A DNA stretch of 64,000 nucleotides. It comes from Streptomyces lacrimifluminis. Lineage in GTDB: Bacteria > Actinomycetota > Actinomycetes > Streptomycetales > Streptomycetaceae. Below, in pieces: positions 62,075-64,000 of the stretch. Within the stretch, counting starts at the first letter, position 1, and every line of letters starts with the position of its first letter. A program made the position numbers and the translations under genes. The DNA is taken from positions 1 to 64,000 of the forward strand of contig NZ_BMMU01000036.1 in NCBI RefSeq assembly GCF_014646095.1, written 5' to 3'. The notes below the pieces were generated by a model. It had not been told where the DNA came from. It saw only the letters and a list, made by a program, of their open reading frames with translations, and made no database searches.

Positions 62075-62233
62075 GTGCGGTCCTGTGCGGACTGCGGGTG
62101 CTGGGGCATCGCCAGAGAGGAAGACCGTCCCGATGGCCACGGCGTGGAAGACCTGTGCCGCGCATGCCTGGCCTACGTGCGCGAGGCTGGGCTCCGTGTG
62201 GGGAGCGAGGAAGACCGACGCCCTCTCGGATGA
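62075..62233 (+). CDS. Small zinc-ribbon-like protein
   Basis: About 52 residues if GTG 62075 is the start: 'VRSCADCGCWGIAREEDRPD' followed by 'GHGVEDLCRACLAYVREAGL' and 'RVGSEEDRRPLG'. Two CxxC pairs (CADC, CRAC) about 25 residues apart make a zinc-ribbon-like unit, and codon use is strongly GC3. No clear ribosome site, and the frame is open further upstream without an ATG. In a different frame from the PAP2 gene that follows. Confidence 0.45.
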   Translation: MRSCADCGCWGIAREEDRPDGHGVEDLCRACLAYVREAGLRVGSEEDRRPLG

Positions 62234-62289
62234 GGTAATTGCCGAGGTCGTCGAGTTAGGCGCTGCGCAGATCGGGAAGTCGCAATTCA

Positions 62290-62834
62290 TGAGAGTGCTG
62301 GCGGATCTTCGTGAGGGTGATCACCGGTTGACTCGGTGGGTGGCGTCGTGGCGGTCCCCCTCCGTACGCAGGCTGCTGCCGGCGGTGGAGGCGACGGCGG
62401 AGCACACCAAGCTGTGGTGGGGTGCCGCCGCCGTCATGTCCACCGTCGGGCGGCGGGGGCGCAGGGCCGCGACCGCCGGCCTGGCGAGCATGGCCGTGGC
62501 GGAACTGGCCTCCAACTGTGTCCTCAAGCAGATATGGCATCGGCGCCGGCCGCCGAAGGAATGGATCTCGCACCCGGAGGTCCATGACCGCCCAGACTCC
62601 TCGTCGTTCCCCTCCGGGCACACCGCTGCGGGCGTGGCGTTCAGCGCCGCAGTGGCAGCGGTGTGGCCCTGGGCGGGCGCGGTGTCCGCGGTGCCCGCCG
62701 TCTTGGTGGCGGTCGAACGTGTACACACGGGCGCCCACTACCCCTCCGACGTCGCCGTCGGCGCCGCGACCGGTCTGGCCGCAGCCGCACTGGTACATCG
62801 TGCTCCCCGTCTGGCCCGGCGCTTGCTGCTGTGA
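62290..62834 (+). CDS. PAP2-family phosphatase
   Basis: All three motifs of the type 2 phosphatidic acid phosphatase superfamily are present: 'LKQIWHRRRPPKEW' (KxxxxxxRP), 'SSSFPSGHTAAGVAF' (PSGH) and 'ERVHTGAHYPSDVAVG' (family consensus SRxxxxxHxxxD, here with Glu for Ser). At least three hydrophobic segments follow or separate these, for example 'AVAAVWPWAGAVSAVPAVLV'. It probably hydrolyses a lipid phosphate in the membrane. The start ATG 62290 is provisional; the frame is open upstream, with 'LSDEVIAEVVELGAAQIGKS' also looking protein-like, so ATG 62133 or a nearer GTG may be true. Confidence 0.8.
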
Positions 62835-62859
62835 CAGCCGACCGAAACGTGGTCGGCCG

Positions 62860-63020
62860 TGTACCCCGCGGAGGCGGGGTATCGCGTCCAGCAGCAACAT
62901 CAGCCGAGAGACATCGTGACGATTCCCGCCGGTCAGCCAGACGGCCGGCGGAGTGCCAAGCCGGTCGACGATCAAGTGGTGTTTGCTGCCCGGCCGAGCC
63001 CGGTCGACCGGCGAAGATCC
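62860..63020 (-). pseudogene. IS5-family transposase fragment
   Basis: The minus frame reads 'GSKHHLIVDRLGTPPAVWLT' (in part across a frame change), 'GGNRHDVSRLMLLLDAIPRL' and 'RGVHGRPRF'. This is the central part of an IS5-type OrfB, upstream of the second catalytic Asp. Both ends are missing. Confidence 0.65.
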
Positions 63021-63143
63021 GGTGTGATCCCCCCCCGCAGCTGGTGTTGGGCCGGCCGCCGGCGTGGCGCTCGCTGCAGCGGGACATCCGCGACCTGACC
63101 TTGCGAGTGCTGACCCGGTGCCGCCCCGGCGGAAGCAGGCCTG

Positions 63144-64000
63144 TCAGGATCCGGTGGCCGAGCATCCCGAGGAGTGGGTCCCGATCGGTGTCCGCGGGAT
63201 GACGCCGGTGGCCTGGATCACTTGGTCGCGGGCGGTGTGGAGCGCGATACCGAAACAGCAGCAGTCCCGGTCGGTTCCGGGGAGGGACTCAGCGGCGGCG
63301 ACCATCACGGTGCGCAGGGCCTGGTTGAGCGTGAGCAGGGACCACATCTCCTGCTCGATGCCTGCCGGGTCGCCCGAGCGCAGGTTGCGCCCGTTCATGA
63401 TCGTGTGGCGGAGTGCGCAGTACGTCGATTCGTGCTCCCAGCGCTGGTGGTGAGGATCGGCGTGCGCCGGTTGCTGCGTAGCCCGGCCCAGGACCTGGGC
63501 GCCGGTGTCGGTGACAGCCGCGAGGAAGGCGTTGCTGTCGGATCCCTTGTCCCGCAGCATCAGCATGTCCGGCCGCAGCAGGTGCAGTAGCCGGTGAGCG
63601 CAGCTCGTCACCCTCGGCGGTGGGGGCGAACACGGCGCCGTTCGGGGGCCGGTCTCGACCAGCGTCACCGCCTCCAGCGTCGGATAGCCGTGCTGCGAAG
63701 TCCTCCCCAACCAGGCCCGGTTCCGCTCGGATGCGGGGACTCGCAGCGAACTGCAGCCGTCGAACGACACCATCCGGTAGGCACTGAAACGCCCCCCTGG
63801 CGTTGTCGGCAGGGCCGGCAACCCGGCCAGCACCCCGAACAACGCCCGCACAGGTGTGCTGCCGATCCGTCGGCGCAGATCACGCAGGGCCTTCGCCGAC
63901 GGACAGACCACGGGCATCCCGGACAGACCAACGGTCAGCTTGTCCCTGACGAGGCGATAGCCGACCTCGGAGGACAGGCACATGGCCAGCAGGAAGTAGC
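63144..64000 (-). pseudogene. IS4-family transposase, frameshifted, running off the window
   Basis: Minus frames give 'GYRLVRDKLTVGLSGMPVVC', 'ALRDLRRRIGSTPVRALFGV', 'FSAYRMVSFDGCSSLRVPAS' (first Asp), then after a shift near 63610-63640 'RLLHLLRPDMLMLRDKGSDS' and 'NAFLAAVTDTGAQVLGRATQ' (second Asp region), and 'MWSLLTLNQALRTVMVAAAE'. The N-terminus lies beyond position 64000. At least one frameshift. Confidence 0.8.

Overview
The window is GC-rich DNA of the Streptomyces type. Codons are strongly G/C-ending, GTG and TTG starts are common, and the gene families (ArsR/SRPBCC pairs, SpoIIE-type phosphatase, DUF6207, DUF6461, TIGR03086, SUKH/SMI1) are typical of streptomycetes. It reads as accessory chromosome: three intact blocks of metabolic genes separated by decayed genes and insertion-sequence debris. 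No rRNA, tRNA or CRISPR array was recognised.

Layout. 0-4.1 kb: small hypothetical genes, a UbiA-superfamily membrane protein and a frameshifted polyprenyl diphosphate synthase, together a probable terpene locus. 4.6-8.3 kb: a recombinase remnant, an ArsR-SRPBCC-TIGR03086 operon, a carbonic anhydrase fragment, a broken SUKH gene and a DHFR-like reductase. 8.6-10.2 kb: an ISL3-type insertion sequence with long inverted ends. 10.7-14.0 kb: an operon of FAD monooxygenase, membrane protein and TetR regulator. 14-19.7 kb: a pseudogene graveyard (CorA, IS5, IS3, SpoIIE) around an intact MarR gene.

19.7-35.5 kb is a coherent catabolic island. One half is a gamma-glutamylation route: a glutamine-synthetase-like ligase, an APC permease, a PuuC-like aldehyde dehydrogenase and a PuuD-like hydrolase. 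The other half is homoprotocatechuate meta-cleavage (HpaD, HpaE, HpaG). They are linked by two P450s, two small ferredoxins, a ferredoxin reductase, a flavin oxidoreductase, an acetoacetate-decarboxylase-fold protein and a TetR regulator. I infer uptake and gamma-glutamylation of an arylalkylamine, side-chain oxidation to an arylacetate, hydroxylation to homoprotocatechuate and ring cleavage. Two inverted-repeat motifs recur at the island's promoters and suggest shared control.

35.8-43.1 kb holds a second ArsR-SRPBCC pair, a DUF6461 gene, an atypical thioredoxin, a PucR regulator divergent from a ferredoxin-reductase/desaturase pair, and two diverged copies of a DUF6207-DNA ligase remnant bracketing this segment.

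43.55-56.09 kb is one 12.5-kb gene for a hybrid PKS/NRPS: fatty acyl-AMP ligase, ACP, KS, AT, KR, ACP, C, A, PCP, C, and a C-terminal domain that aligns along its length with cyanobacterial acyl-ACP reductase. This is the most unusual item in the window. The rest (56-64 kb) holds a DUF2071 gene, IS5 and IS4 remnants, a broken XRE regulator, a DUF4157 (eCIS-core) protein, a cation/proton antiporter, a small zinc-ribbon ORF and a PAP2 phosphatase.
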